A DNA stretch of 64,000 nt from Gnetum montanum (Eukaryota; Streptophyta; Gnetopsida; Gnetales; Gnetaceae): positions 391,978 through 455,977 of the forward strand of contig MNCI01006496.1 of NCBI GenBank assembly GCA_015680685.1, read 5' to 3'. The notes under the pieces are model-generated. The model searched no databases. It saw only the letters and a list, made by a program, of their open reading frames with translations, and was not told the DNA's origin. The position numbers and the translations under genes were made by a program. Within the stretch, counting starts at the first letter, position 1. The number at the start of each line of letters is the position of its first letter. This document shows, one piece after another, positions 20,752 to 33,000 of the stretch.

Positions 20752-23700
20752 ATCCTATACTAACCCACATGAATTGTTATAAACATGAGGGCAGTAGTTA
20801 CTTGTCCCTTTTCAAGGTCAAATTTAATAGCTTCATCATGAAAAGTTAAGAGTGTTGGCTATGATTCTTCGGTCGCAGGCAGGAGCATTATGCATGAATG
20901 TTCTTTTCTTTTGTTGGCATGTCTTCCTTAACAGGAATGGATGCCAACATGTGAATCAAAGCCTCATGATGCATAGAAGAAGTCATAACTAGGCTGTATA
21001 GGCTCAAGGTTGTATTCTTTTGTTTCAAGACCTACTTGACCAGTGCAAGTGCATCTAGGAAGTCTTGTCCACCTTCCTATTGCATGGTTGTCTATTTCCT
21101 CCACACACCCTAAGAGAAAAACTTCCCAAGGAGGAGGAGACCTAACTTTTAGTTGGGTAATGGGCTTTTGAGCCTTAGTGGTGGATTGTTACATGCATGT
21201 GTCTATGCTGGCAACTTTGGCCAATGGGGTCATGGGAATTGCTGGCAAGGGGTAGGCTTAGGGCGGCCTAATGCAGTGTGTTCCCTAGCCATCTTGTTGG
21301 CTAGGCACTCATCATGTTTCTTTTGGAGAGAGGTTTGTGATGCAATCCCCACCACTATACTCAGGACAATTGAGGGATTTGTAGTTTTGGCACCTTTATG
21401 AAAAATGGTGTTTGGGTTGTTGCCGCAACATGCTATGGGGCTCTAACCATGAAAGGAGTTGTAGGTGCCTAAGATGGTACTTTTAGGACAAAGGGGGCCT
21501 ATGGCCCTATTGACATCAAAGCGTCAATGCCACTAGAAAGCACATGGATCACAAACAGCTCATGTGTTGCCTCTACATCATCATCAATGTTGATAGCATT
21601 AATGGTGTATCATGCATTGCTTGTATTTAGTGGGTCTTTATAAACATTTAGGGATTGGTTCTCTAGCCTGATAGGATTACTATCATCAAGGACTAATTTT
21701 CCTTGGTTAATCATATGCTAGATATCATCTTTCAACACTAGATAGTAATATGTATCATGGCCTTACAACTGATGATAGTTGCAGAACCAATCTAGTCTAA
21801 AATTTTTGGGCACCAACAACTCATTGGGCATAGCCATAAAGGGGTCCCAAAGAATCTTGTAGTACCTCTTATGCATTTATAGGCATCCTTTGACATTTTA
21901 TTATGTTGAATATGCCCGACACTCAATATTTGGTTCAAAAGCTCCAATGGCTTAATTAGAAAAGGGATATATTTTGAGTGATCTTTGCACTCAAAGTTCA
22001 ACCTTAGTGGAGCTTGCACTGTGGTTGTTGATGATGTAGGTTGGTTGGTTCCTATGTTGCTAAATCTTGACACTTTGTCAATAGTGGCTAGGGCCTTAGG
22101 CACCTTGGTAGCCTATTTTTTGTTGTTGGGCTTGGTTTCATTAGCCATTGCTTTATCTTTCTTGGCATGTGCATTCTTGTAAGCTATGTAAGCTGGGTCC
22201 TTGCTGGCCTCTGCTGCATCCTATATGCTTTCTATTTGAGCAAAGGCTTAGCTAAGGGAATGCAGGGCTAAATAATATAGCTTAGATTTAATGAAATAAT
22301 TGATAACACCACCCTTAAAATGGCTAGCAAATGGGTTTTGGCAATGGGCTCACAAATCTCATTTAGGATGGCACTCCAACGTTGTATGAACTTCTGCACA
22401 GGTTCTAACACTTCTTGCTTAACATTCATGAGTTGGTCTAATGTGGCTTTTGGCTTCAAGTTGTACTTAAAGCAAGTTACGAACTAACTTAGCAACTCCT
22501 CCAATGCTTAAATAGAAGCACGAGGAAGTGCGCAATACCAATCTAAGGCTTTGCCAGTCAGAGACATGGCAAAGACACGAATGACTTCATATGGCCATGG
22601 TTGTAGCAACAAAGACTCAGAATGAAATGTAACTAGGTGGGAATTTGGGTCATCCTCTCTATTTTATTTTGTAAATTAGGGAAGTTAGATTCTAGGAGGA
22701 AATGTGAGTAGAGGAATGATGGGGCTAATGGGGTCATCCTAATAGAATTCCATTACATGGACTATTTCAAATTCGGTGGCTTTAAGCTACTTGACCTTAT
22801 CAATGAGGGTTTGGATAAGATAAAATGCTTGATCTAGAATCAGAGATGTTACAGAGGGCTACATGAGTTGTACCATTGGTTGTGCTATCAAAGTAGCTAC
22901 CATTGGTAGTGCTATCGATGCAGCTACTAGCCTTGTTGGGGGTGCTATCGAAGTGGCTCCCATTGGTGGTGCTACTAAAGTGGCTATCAGCCCTCTTGGT
23001 GGAACCATCAAAGTAGCTCCCAGCTCCATTGGGGGGCTATTGGAATGGCTCCCAATCCTATTGGAGATGCCATCAGAGTGGCTTCCATTGGTGGTGCTAT
23101 CAAAGTGGCTACTAGCCCTATTGGTGGCACCGTCGGAGTAGCCCATAGCCCTATAGTCAGTTGTGCCATATGTGACGGTTGATACATTTGTAACTAAAAA
23201 TAGGATGGCATCTAGGATAATTGAATAGTAGGGAAGGATGTTTCCACTCACCACATGGTTGAGGTTGGAGCTATGGTTGCTGGTGGAATTGACATAGAAG
23301 GGATAATGGAAATAGGGCTTGTTTGTGGATGTGATGTGGGCATAGTGTGCACATATGGCAACGTGGGTATCAAAGGCACTGGCTACAAAAATTGAATAGA
23401 TTGTGAGGGAATAATAAAGGGAAGGAAGGTAGAAGGCCCTACACTCTACTGTGTTATCAAAATTTGGTGGCTACCTACCACAGGTGAGGGTTTGGGCTAT
23501 GAAAGTGTCATAGCCATCGCAAAAGACTATGAGTGGTGTAATTGGAACATAGAGGTGGATGGTGGGGCTGAGGCATAGAGTGGACCACCACTATCGAAAT
23601 AGGATTCAAACTCCTCCCACCCATCTTGGAGGGGCTTGTCATAGTGGGATGTCATGGCTTGCTCTCTTGACCCACTCATCTAAATGTATTGATCCAAAAT

Positions 23701-24018
23701 TCATTGGAAAGTTTTAGTGAGTGGTATAACCAAGTCAGGGGTGGGGAGAAACTCTCACCCATTTTGGTGGATAATTTTGAAGCTACGCTTCTCTTCTATT
23801 TGTTGGTGGTCCAATGGTAGACCCACTTGCATCTTTGCACATAAAACATTGTACCGTTCCTCATCAAGTAGCATTTGTTTAGGCAATTAGTGTTGCTATC
23901 TAAGAGACCAGCATTGTGGTCGCATCAGGCTAGGTGGTCACTCAATGTCCACCACATGTTGAACAAGGTGGGCCACCTCCAAGCTCAAGGCAGTAGCCAA
24001 GGTGTTAATAGGGTTCAT
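20752..24018 (-). pseudogene. T1 gag
   Basis: The likely start is the ATG at 24,018 (MNPINTLATA; T2 MNLEEPSTYT). Retrotransposon-gag landmarks on the minus strand are ATLDQLMNVKQEVLEPVQKF, IQRWSAILNEI and EPIAKTHLLAI (22,268-22,459), LNFECKDHSKYIPFLIKPLE (21,9xx), and a decayed zinc knuckle FCNYHQL.GHDTYYYLVLK (~21,770) in which the last Cys is Tyr. An imperfect tandem repeat (22,884-23,150) lies in the N-terminal half. Many stops and frameshifts. Gag would form the particle and bind RNA; protease follows directly. Confidence 0.78.
22884..23150 (-). repeat. Coding repeat in gag with alternating 27/33-bp units
   Basis: GCTATC-like unit starts fall at 22,884, 22,911, 22,944, 22,971, 23,004, 23,069, 23,096 and 23,129: spacings 27, 33, 27, 33, 65, 27, 33. 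The array is therefore a 60-bp higher-order repeat (27+33), all multiples of three except the one decayed step. On the gag strand it encodes short Ala/Pro/Val motifs. The T2 gag has a Pro/Gln-rich segment in the same region (40,430-40,870). Confidence 0.85.
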
Positions 24019-24466
24019 TTTCACTATGTCAAAAAAGACGTGAGAAGAAGAGAAACTTTCAAGAAGTGTTCAAATGTAATAAATTTTAAGCTAAAATAGA
24101 TAGATGTGAAAACTATAAAGAAAACAAGCCAAAAATGGCCAAGTCTAAAAATGCTAAAAAATGATTATCTATGCTACTACGCTTGTCATGCTCTATAGAA
24201 CTATCATGCTAATAGGGTTTTCATGCTCTATAAAACAGCTAGAGCTTGACATAGTGGACAGTTTTGGGCTTTCTGTCCTACAAGGTTCTAAGGGAACCAT
24301 CAATTGGGACCAATTAACTGAAATGTAGACAACTCCTATGTTGGCCTATGGTCCAACTACTACTGTGGTAGGTCCACATGGGTGTTACATCTACACTAGC
24401 CTATTGCTAGTGATGGGGGTACAGAAAGCATATGGAACTACTCATGGCACATAGAAGGAATAGGGA

Positions 24467-24486
24467 GGCCCTCCTTCTAGCACCAA
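24467..24486 (-). other. T1 primer-binding site candidate
   Basis: Minus strand TTGGTGCTAGAAGGAGGGCC lies 6 nt inside the 5' LTR terminus. T2 has TTGGTACTAGAAGGAGGCCC at the same distance from its 5' LTR. The conservation and position mark a primer-binding site; I could not name the tRNA from memory. The leader between it and gag (24,019-24,466) shows no other feature. Confidence 0.7.
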
Positions 24487-24492
24487 AAACTA

Positions 24493-26275
24493 TGACATCT
24501 AAAATTGTTGGTGGCTAGAACACCGAGAGGTCATCAGGTGCACAGACTAACCCTGAGTCTGTGGGAGGGTCGTACTAGAGAAAACAGAAATTGGGTGCCC
24601 TAAACGATTTGGTTGATTAGACAAGGACTTATAAGGTGTCACAATAACTATTTGCAAGAAGCCTAAAATAGTACTATGAATAAGAAAACATGCATATTTG
24701 TAGTAGAAGACATAGGAAATTATGCTAAAATTTGAAACAAATGCTAAAGGAAAATGAAATAAGAGCTCAAGTGAAGAAATGCATCACCCCAAGATTGGGG
24801 AACATAGCTCTTCATTAATAGTGTATAAAACTCGTATGAAATATTAGATAGGCACAATAGGGCAGTGTGACAGTGTGGTCATAGTCTCTAGGACGTGGCA
24901 GAGATAGTGCTAGCAACTGAAAGAGAAGTTGGACCCACTAGGTTGGTTGTCATCATGCTATGTAGATGCAAGGTTTTCGTGCTCAACCAGGTATCATGCT
25001 CAAGTGCTCAAGTGCAGGAGTAAGGCGGATGCTAGGAGTTCTATAATGCTGAGATTTTTTGGTCATCAACCTTTTTCTCACCAATCTATTACAAGAGCCC
25101 ACTACAAAAGAAAACCCTTAAAATGTTGATTACTAGGGTATTTAAAGAGCTAGGATTGATGGAATACATGAATTGGATGCCATGTGGCCTAGGTCCCATG
25201 CATCATGTGTGAACAAGTCACATTGACATGCTAGGCTCAAAGTGTCAAGCTTAAAGTATCAAGCTCTATAGGATAGGAAGACGAACTAAGCATCTACCAA
25301 ACTATGATCACACTACCCAAACTACATGTGCCAAAGTTTGAGGGACTACCATGTACCTACAATCAATGCCAAAATGAATGCAATTTGGAGCCTATGCTCC
25401 GAGACTATGTTTTCCCCCTCTTCTGAGTAGGGTCAAGCATAGAGGCAATTTTGGGGATCAATAGGGGATGTGAAAATAATCCAAACTACTAATCGTGGTT
25501 ATTGAAGGGATGTTAGAGTTGAAATGAAGGTCAATGCCAAGTTTTGGGAGCTTCTAGAGGCATTCGGAGGCATTTTCCAAGTGTCATGCTATCTACGCTG
25601 CATAGTGTAGCAAAGCATAGCACCCACATTTCAATGAATTTTGCCAAAATTTTCAATGTTTCTTCATGGCATCCTAACCACACTCTAAAGGTGAAGTAGG
25701 AAAAATAGCCTTGGAAGTTAGAAAATTATCAAATGCACCTTCCATGTCTAGATAGCTTGACAGACTTCTGGTTCAACACTTAGAAAAATTCGGGCCTTGA
25801 AACCTATGCTACGCTATCTACACTATGCAGCATAGTAGATCATGACAAGCCTGAAAGGTAGAAAATTTGCCAAACTATTTTTTCCATCTTGAGCATTTCT
25901 GACAGCTCCTAGCCTAGTACTTGGATGGGCTAGCAACTAGGACATATGTCATGCTGGGCAAGCTGAAGAGTATACCAAGCTTGACAGCCTGGGAGATAGA
26001 AAATTTGACAAACTATTTAGTCCATCCTCAATGCTCTTTGACCTCTTTTGGCTTGACATTTGTGTAAAATAACCTTGGAAACAAGTGCTACATTGGCTAT
26101 ACTGGGGATTGTAGTAGGCAAACTTAGAAAAATTTTGCAAACATCAGGACTTCCAGGGTGCTACACTATTTACTCTACATAGCATAACACCATACTTAGA
26201 AAAATTTTGCCCAAGTTTTGACACTTAGAAAAATTTTCTATTGAGTCACAAGAGCCCAAAATTAGTGGTGTTTCA
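24493..26275 (-). mobile_element. 5' LTR of T1 (complete, 1,783 bp)
   Basis: On the minus strand it starts TGAAACACCACTAATTTTGGGC (like the T2 LTR start TGAAACACCACCAAATTTGGGC) and ends ATGTCA. It matches the 3' LTR from 24,493 to ~26,005. Its U3 (high coordinates) contains CTACACTATGCAGCATAGTAG-like palindromes and repeated CTTAGAAAAATTTT spacers. TATA box TTTAAATA at 25,139-25,146. Confidence 0.9.
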
Positions 26276-26823
26276 ATCCCCTATACCTTTCTTACTAAGA
26301 TGTCTACCTATATATGTCTACTATATGTCTACTATGAGACATCTACATAAGAAGTTAGATGTCTACTCATAGATGTATATATTCCAAGTTATACATCTAT
26401 CTGTGTTCATGGTAAACATGACATAGATTTCTATACTATAATTTAGACATCTATCTTTTCATAAAAAGCCCTTGACAATCACAATTATATAAATCCAAAC
26501 CTTCATTTTTTCCTCATTTTTTTCACATCCAAGTGTAGATGACTGAGGGCAGATGACCAAGGCTTTTCCAAAAGTAACAGTTTATGCATTTTTCTTCACA
26601 ATTGATGCTCCACAAGAAGATTGAAAAATCCAATAAGCTACCAATAAAGAGCAAGAAATCCAAGTAAGTTGCCTCTAGCATTGCAGGCACCTACACTTTA
26701 GAATTTCGGTCCATTGATGCCTAGCATCAGTTTGAGGTAATTCAAACTATCTCTATTATTTCTAAATAATCTTATTGCTTCCTGTAGCATTGTCAAAAAG
26801 AATTAATGATATTATTTTAAGTA
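26276..26823 (+). other. Outer-element sequence right of T1, possibly LTR/leader
   Basis: The first 200 bp are dense in AGATGTCTAC/AGACATCT motifs, in common with the direct-repeat copies at 8,955 and 28,974. TTATATAAATCC near 26,486 could be a TATA box. I infer a promoter/leader region for the ORF1 remnant that follows. Confidence 0.4.
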
Positions 26824-27760
26824 TTGAATTGGGTATCATTTAATTCCATGAATTTTTATGTTACTAAACTCCTCATAAGAGAATTTTATAGCAACATTTT
26901 CATTACAAATGCATCTTTTGGGGCTTTCACTTCAATGGTTGGGAGGATGTTGATTGAAATTTCTCCTCAAGCTTTCAATGTAATTCTTAGTGTTGGCACA
27001 TTTGGCCATTTCATGGAGCAGGCTTTGAAAGGNTAAGTAAGTCATTGTTAGTTTATACACAACATATACAACACAATCGTTACATTGCCCACAACCGCAC
27101 ACCGCAACAGCACACACACATACTCACGTTAACTACTGAGTTATTTGGAGGTATCTGGGCCTTGGTGTTGCCAGAGACCAGCAGGCACCTAAATCCTGTT
27201 CGAGGACACTCGTTGGCGGTCGCATCCCAAACGGTCGCCAACACTTAGGATATCCAATGATGATGTTTAGAGAGTTACCATTCATTCCATGACTAATATT
27301 TTCATTAGTGGTGTAATTCTTATTTTCCAAGATGAATTTTGTGATGCTTTGTTTGGGTAGTCTATGTCTCTACATAATGGAAAAATTCTTAGTAGTCAGA
27401 TGGCATTAGATTCTTCCATCCTCTTTCTCATTATTTTATACCATATTATTATGAAAGGGGGAACTTATAACTATTTGTTGCCAACCCAAAAATTCATTCT
27501 TTATTACCTTTACATTGGTTAGCCTTTGTATTGGGATCATATTCTCTACTGAGACATGTTGGGTCTATTCACTAGAAAGAGAATCTATAGGCATCATCAC
27601 CTCATCAGTTTGCTAATATGTTACAAAGGTGTTTCCATTCTTGATATGCCTTTGCTTATAGGTAAGAAGAGCCTTGGTGAGTATTTAAAAAAGAGGAGCT
27701 CAACCCACGTTGAGGTAATAGAACCTAGTACTAGGCGACAAAAATTAAGGAAGAAGTGAC
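26824..27760 (+). pseudogene. ORF1-like 'putative plant transposon protein' remnant
   Basis: The reading LLIREFYSNIFITNASFGAF, then MVGRMLIEISPQAFNVIL, has the pattern V.EFYAN....V.G..I...P..IN.LL seen in the plant transposon protein family attached to Athila-type gypsy elements. After an intervening insert and frameshifts, ISLLICYKGVSILDMPLLIG and EYLKKRSSTHVE continue the theme (27,600-27,710). It would be the gag-side or extra ORF of the outer element. The assignment rests on a short motif; frames are broken. Confidence 0.5.
27033..27250. other. CpG-bearing ~215-bp insert next to a single N
   Basis: Between CTTTGAAAGG-N at 27,032 and ATATCC at ~27,250 the sequence changes character: GC-richer, with CA-rich blocks and CpGs (GTTCGAGGACACTCG, GGCGGTCGCATCC, ACGGTCGCC). 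The flanks are CpG-poor ORF1 remnant. It could be a young insertion (SINE/TRIM-like) or an assembly join. I see no diagnostic tRNA or 5S box. Confidence 0.5.
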
Positions 27761-28973
27761 TTGCATCACCATCTCAAGTCTCTCCTTAGTTGAGAAGCTC
27801 CAAATTTGTTGGCAACTAGATGAGATCCTCTCTCAAGAAGTGACCTAAGCCTTTTAGTAATACTATCGGGATGATTGATTGGAACTTCTCTTACCTTCAT
27901 AAGAGAATGGATGTAGCTACAATGGCTCTTCCTCTAGATGGGTAGTAGTTTCAAGAAATTATCACTCCTCCCATATTAGATAGTGAGGAGGATTGTCCAG
28001 CTTGATCTAGACACTTAGCAGTTGATGAACCATCCTAGGCATATGACTCAGGACATGCATTTGATTCAGAGGAGCTTGATGCACCACCCACATGAGTCCA
28101 AGGGAAGATTCCTAATCCTATGTAGTCTTGATCTAGTTCTCATCCTCATGATGATTCTCCATAGTCTTTTTAGCAATAGGCCACGAAGAGTATTTTTGGG
28201 CCTTCTTCTTAGTTAAGACTAGCAAAACCCAACACATATCAAAGGAAGGGCACTTCCTCATCTTCTTAGTAGGCCCCATCACATCCACCTACTTCATCCT
28301 AGTTCACAGTGAACCTTTGTCCCAAGAGGACTTAGTCCATGTTCCTTCTTTAGATAACAACATTGAACAGCATGTCTTTAGCACTAGTGCTAGCACCCAC
28401 TAGCAGTGGCAATGATGAGGAGGAGACCTACAAGCCTTATCATGTAGTTATTATTTTTGATGATGAGTCTAATGAGGCTATGGAGGTTAGTGATTAGGAT
28501 CCTTCCTTAACTCCTCCTTTTGGATGATGTCCAAACAAGAAGAGAATTTTGTATATTTTATGGTTGTATGCACTTGTACATTGTGGATCTTTTGTGGATG
28601 GTTATGGATAATGACAATATATTATGGCTTTTGTATATGATGTGCTTATGTGTATGAATAATATGGATAGATATTTTTGAACTTTATGTTTCTATATATG
28701 AATTAATCAGTTGTGTTATATTATGGAGATAGGTTTCGAAGTTGGAAAATTTTTGGAGATCTCTTATTTTTATCAATCTCTTCCTCTTATGGTAAACCTA
28801 CTATCTTGAGCCCTTATATTCTTATCTCAACAATACCCTTGGCTACCATTAGAATTTATACATATTACTTTTTTTATTGTTTATAATTTAATATTATCTA
28901 TCATTGAATTTGTATGCCATAATATGCACTATCCCATTTCTTAAGTTTTGGACATCACCAAAAATGGAAAGAT
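27761..28973 (+). other. Outer-element 3' region, no clear gene
   Basis: Frames are short and broken. The last 13 bases AAAAATGGAAAGA before 28,974 look like a polypurine tract leading into the right direct repeat. CTAGCACCCACTAGCAGTGG and a run of acidic codons (GATGATGAGTCTAATGAGG) are near 28,390-28,480. Confidence 0.45.
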
Positions 28974-30034
28974 TGTTAACCTTTGGCTATGTCAAAATCT
29001 TAGGAAAATGAAGAATATAGAATGTATGTGGGAGATAATTTTTTTGCAAAACATGAATAAGAAATCTATAAAGAGATTTGAGAAATATCAAAAATAAGAT
29101 CTATGTCAGGATGTCAAAATGAGGACTACATGGGTAAGATGAGAGCATTAATGAAAATGAAGTCTACGAGCCAAATGAAGATGCTTCAAGGACTATCATG
29201 AAGATAAATTGAGAAGAGGATGCCTTAGAATTCAAAGTTCCAAAGTTGATTAGAAATCTTAGAAACATAGCAACTTTCTATCTTCAATAATAGACATCCC
29301 ATGTTTTAGGTAGACATCTCTCCTACATTTAGGCTAATCTTAGTTAGACATCCTAAATTTAAAGTAGATTTCTACACTAGCTATTTGGTAGTCATTCCAA
29401 AAATTCTGAGTTTTCAAAAACTCCAAGGCTATAAGATGATGTTAAAATATTGAAAAAAAATTTAATACTATTCACAACAAATATCTTCATTGTCTATTCT
29501 AAGCAATTCTATTCTTTCTCTTCATTGTAACATCATCTGCTTGATTGTACATGTACTAAGCTTCAAGTACAAATATTTATAAATTTAGTTATAGTCTTTC
29601 GTTATTCATTTCTTCTTTCTTATATCCCAGCAGGGTTGATGTGCTTATTACAAGAAGATATCCTTGTTGAGCTTTCTAGGATCCTATAGGATTCAATGAT
29701 TGTGCAACGTCAAAATGCTCTAGAGTGGAGTTCAATTTTGTAAAGGTTGTGGGATCCTTAAAATCACATTCTAAGATTGTTGGGACCTTCCAGTATTGAG
29801 TTTTTTCATAGCATAAAAACACTTTAGAGTGGAGCTTAGAGCTTGTACAAAGTGTGGTGCCTTTCAAACCATATTTTTTTAAGAACTAATGTTCAAAGAT
29901 ATGCAGAGATTCTACCATATGAGTATGGATGTACACAAGTTGGGGAACCATGTAAATTTTAGTGTGTTTTTAAGGATGATGCAATTTTAATTGGGGAACT
30001 TATTCAACCCCCCTTCTAAGTTCTCAATCCACAC
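28974..30034 (+). mobile_element. Right copy of the direct repeat, candidate 3' LTR
   Basis: It begins TGTTAACC right after the purine tract, matches 8,955-9,889, then continues ~130 bp further to a TTCAACCCCCCTTCTAAG..CCACA ending typical of some plant LTR ends. Divergence from the left copy is considerable, so the outer element is old. Confidence 0.62.
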
Positions 30035-30239
30035 GTATCTATATCTTGTAATATAATATGATTTTGTTATGTGTATTATTTTGATTTGTTATTATAATAA
30101 TTATTTCTTATGATGAGTTATTAATATGATTGTAGCTTTATGTTCATTTATATATATATAGGTAAAATATAGATCCCTTGTCAAATGATATAAGAAAGCA
30201 ATGTAATAAATTATTTGGAAGGAAGATGATGATAAAATC

Positions 30240-33000
30240 TAAATGTATAAAGAAATAATTCCTTACATATAAGAAAATATACAAATTTCAGATAGAAGAT
30301 ACTATGAAGATTCATACAGAAAAAATGAAATAGATATGACATGTAGTTTAGAAATCATGATAGATTACTCTATTACTTAATTATCTGAAAATGAGATTGA
30401 TTTTTAAATTAAATTAATTGATGAGGAATGCAAGGAATGTTCTATTTTTAGAAAAATATATCCTATCAATGATTATATTGAAGGGGGATCATCTATATGA
30501 TATCTTGAATTGTCAATTCTTTTGACTTTCATGGATTAGTATACCCAATCATATTGAGATCAGTATATAGTTAGAAATTTATTTTGTTGTTCCAAAAAAT
30601 ATCAAGCCAATGCATCCTATTTGCAATGCATTCATAGAGAAGAGACCTTACAAAAGTAGAATAAATGTTGAGTTGATCAAGAATAGAAAACATAACAAAA
30701 AATTAATAATTAGATCAGTTGATCATTTGCATAATTTTCTATCAATCTTATGTACTAATCACTATAAGAAGAGTTGTATGCAAAGTCTTGCAGTAAGTGA
30801 TATTAGAAGAACTAGGCAAATGGTGTTAACAATGAATGCTAATGAATGACAGTCATACATAATGTATGAATTTGAATCAAATCATGTTATCTAGAATAAA
30901 AACCATGTAGTGAAGATAATGAACATTTGAATATTAAGATTTGTAAGAAGTATTAACATAAAATTCATGTGATTTCTAGTAGTGCATTCTATAATTACTT
31001 ATATAATTTTAAAAATGAACATGTGTTCTTTAAGCATGGAAACATAGAAAGTATCTAGGAAGTTGCAATAATAATGATTTTTAAGAGAGATGTTGATGAG
31101 ATGGGTGACCAGTCACCATCAAAATGGAGGAAAGTTATAAGAGATGAAACATATAAACCAATTAGAATGTTATGTATGACTATGACTTAACATATTTTGC
31201 TTAAAAATTACATTAATCCTAGATTAGCTCATCTATATTTGCAAACTATTTGCAAAAGTTAGTTATCAAATATTTTTAGTAAATATTATTCAAATGTATC
31301 TTTTAATAGAAAAAATGATTTCTTAATTTGTAAAAGTTTTCATACATTGGACAAAATAAAAAAAAATGCATGAAGGACCTTGTGAAAAGAGATAGAATTC
31401 AAAGGAAGCTTCAAAACCATTATGATTATGTAATATTCAAGAACACGTACTACATTCATAGAGATACAGAAATAAGGCAAGTTGCAAATTACCTAAGAAT
31501 TATTCATAATAGAATGGATAAGTTAAAAATTCATTTTCAAAATTGTTAATTTTACCTAAGATGTTTTTAGTAAAGAGAAATTTCAAATCTCCCATATAGG
31601 AATTTTAGTTAAAGGATGATAATATGGAGGTCTTGCACATTTTAGTCCATTTTATACACAAATGGATTTTCAAGGTTAATTTTACCAAAATAATTTTTTA
31701 AGAAAGAGATGTTTCAAATCTCTGTTATAGAAATTCTAGTTAAAGAATAAGAATATGAACGTCTTGCATATTTCAGTCCATTTTATACATAGTTGGATTT
31801 TCAATTTACCATCACATCTTTATCAAATTATTTGAGGAATTCAAACAATGATCTTATTGATAGGTATGGTAATATTCTAAAGAAACAATGCAATTCTAAA
31901 AGATGTTTAATCACGATAACACTACTTAATCATTTTGACATAAAACCTAGAGAAGAATATTAGTTAGATATTACTAACAATAATTCAAAATCGCTTCTTA
32001 ACAAATTTCAAGCTATACATTTTCCACAAATGGAAAATACAGAGAAGATTATGAGAATAAATATGTTTTTCTTTATTTGTCATTATTTATGGTAAGAAGA
32101 AATTTCAAGGTTATAGTGTTGAGCTTCCTTCTAGTTGGGAATAAGCATGAAGATATTTATGGAAGCTTTAGAAGACTATCAATGGCTATGAGAAAAAATG
32201 ACATAATTTCACTACAAAAACTTTTGAATATGTATCGTGTTATAGATGAACACAGTATAGTATATTACTTTAATATATTCCTAGAAGGATACAATCAAAT
32301 CAAGTAAAGAATCTTTGTGAAATACAACATATTTATTATATCAAATTCTACCTAGATAATGGTATTCATGTGATGATTTAAGAAAGAAATATTAGCAAAA
32401 AATTAGTCTAAACAATTCAAGCTATGAGAATCCATAAATTGACATTTGAATCTTTCTAGAGGTAAAACAAAGATATTGGGTATAACATTTGATCAAATAG
32501 AGAACATAACAATGATTAGAGATTACATTGGATCTCACATCAAGATATGGGATGAGCTAATGAAATGTTTTCAGGAAAATGATAAGATAGAGTGGAGTAA
32601 AAGCATTAATTACTAGAAAAATGTTTTAGAAAGTTTACATGCTTTTCATGAGAGGATATTAAGTTAGGATGTAATCACAAAATGTTTTTGGCCAAGAACT
32701 ATTTACTAGGATATTATGAACCCTAGATCAGCTAATGATGAAACTCAAGTGGAGAAATAGAACGATGCATATGTCAACTTAACAAATAGAAAGACAATGA
32801 GACCATTTAATCTATTTTATGGTATCAAGAATGGATTGATGCTATTGACAAGGCCAGGAGAAGGAAATGAAGTAGATATTAGATGGATGGAAATATCAAG
32901 AAATATTGAATTTAGAGAAGATAAAATAATAAATATAATAGTGGATTTGTTCATACCAAAATCAAGATAGAAGGAAAAATTATTGGATTGTAAATGCATA
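30240..33000 (+). pseudogene. Decayed DUF7869-like (VGHTHEDID family) gene
   Basis: Three pieces in order support this. At ~31,420-31,550 the reading HYDYVIFKNT..., VANYLRIIHNRMDKLKIHF resembles the family's YLSIIIDGMDQ.KT.LPHF. At ~32,040-32,240 KYVFLYLSLFMVRRNFKVIV followed by LSFLLVGNKHEDIYGSF and RRLSMAMRKNDIISLQKLL matches the hallmark LSFL.VGHTHEDID..FSR.S..LR..NA.TL. Upstream (30,730-30,830) a LHNFLSILCTNHYKKSCMQS, LAVSDIRR piece could be the family's C..FL..L.IS segment. Downstream (32,700-32,900) TMRPFNLFYGIKNGLMLL is unassigned. The family has no proven function that I can state; it is widespread and mobile-looking. Many stops. Confidence 0.55.

Larger units (their letters stand above)
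10199..26275 (-). mobile_element. T1: Tat/Ogre-like Ty3/gypsy retrotransposon, internally deleted
   Basis: On the minus strand the order is 5' LTR (26,275-24,493), primer-binding site, gag, protease, a 4.8-kb block holding an opposite-strand gene, RT, RNase H, second (archaeal-type) RNase H, integrase, 3' LTR (11,707-10,199). RT before integrase makes it Ty3/gypsy, and the duplicated RNase H points to the Tat lineage. A deletion joins mid-integrase directly to the interior of the 3' LTR and removes the integrase C-terminus, all 3' noncoding sequence and ~270 bp of LTR. The flanks (ATTCC/ATCCC, offset by two bases) do not give a clean target duplication. All reading frames are broken. Confidence 0.88.

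Noticed and set aside
22859-23254. Long frames on both strands over the gag repeat
   Set aside because: A repeat with units in multiples of three keeps several frames open; only the gag-strand reading fits the element.
24467-24486. Naming the primer tRNA of T1/T2
   Set aside because: The site differs from the initiator-Met and Asp sites I can recall; I cannot match it without a tRNA set.
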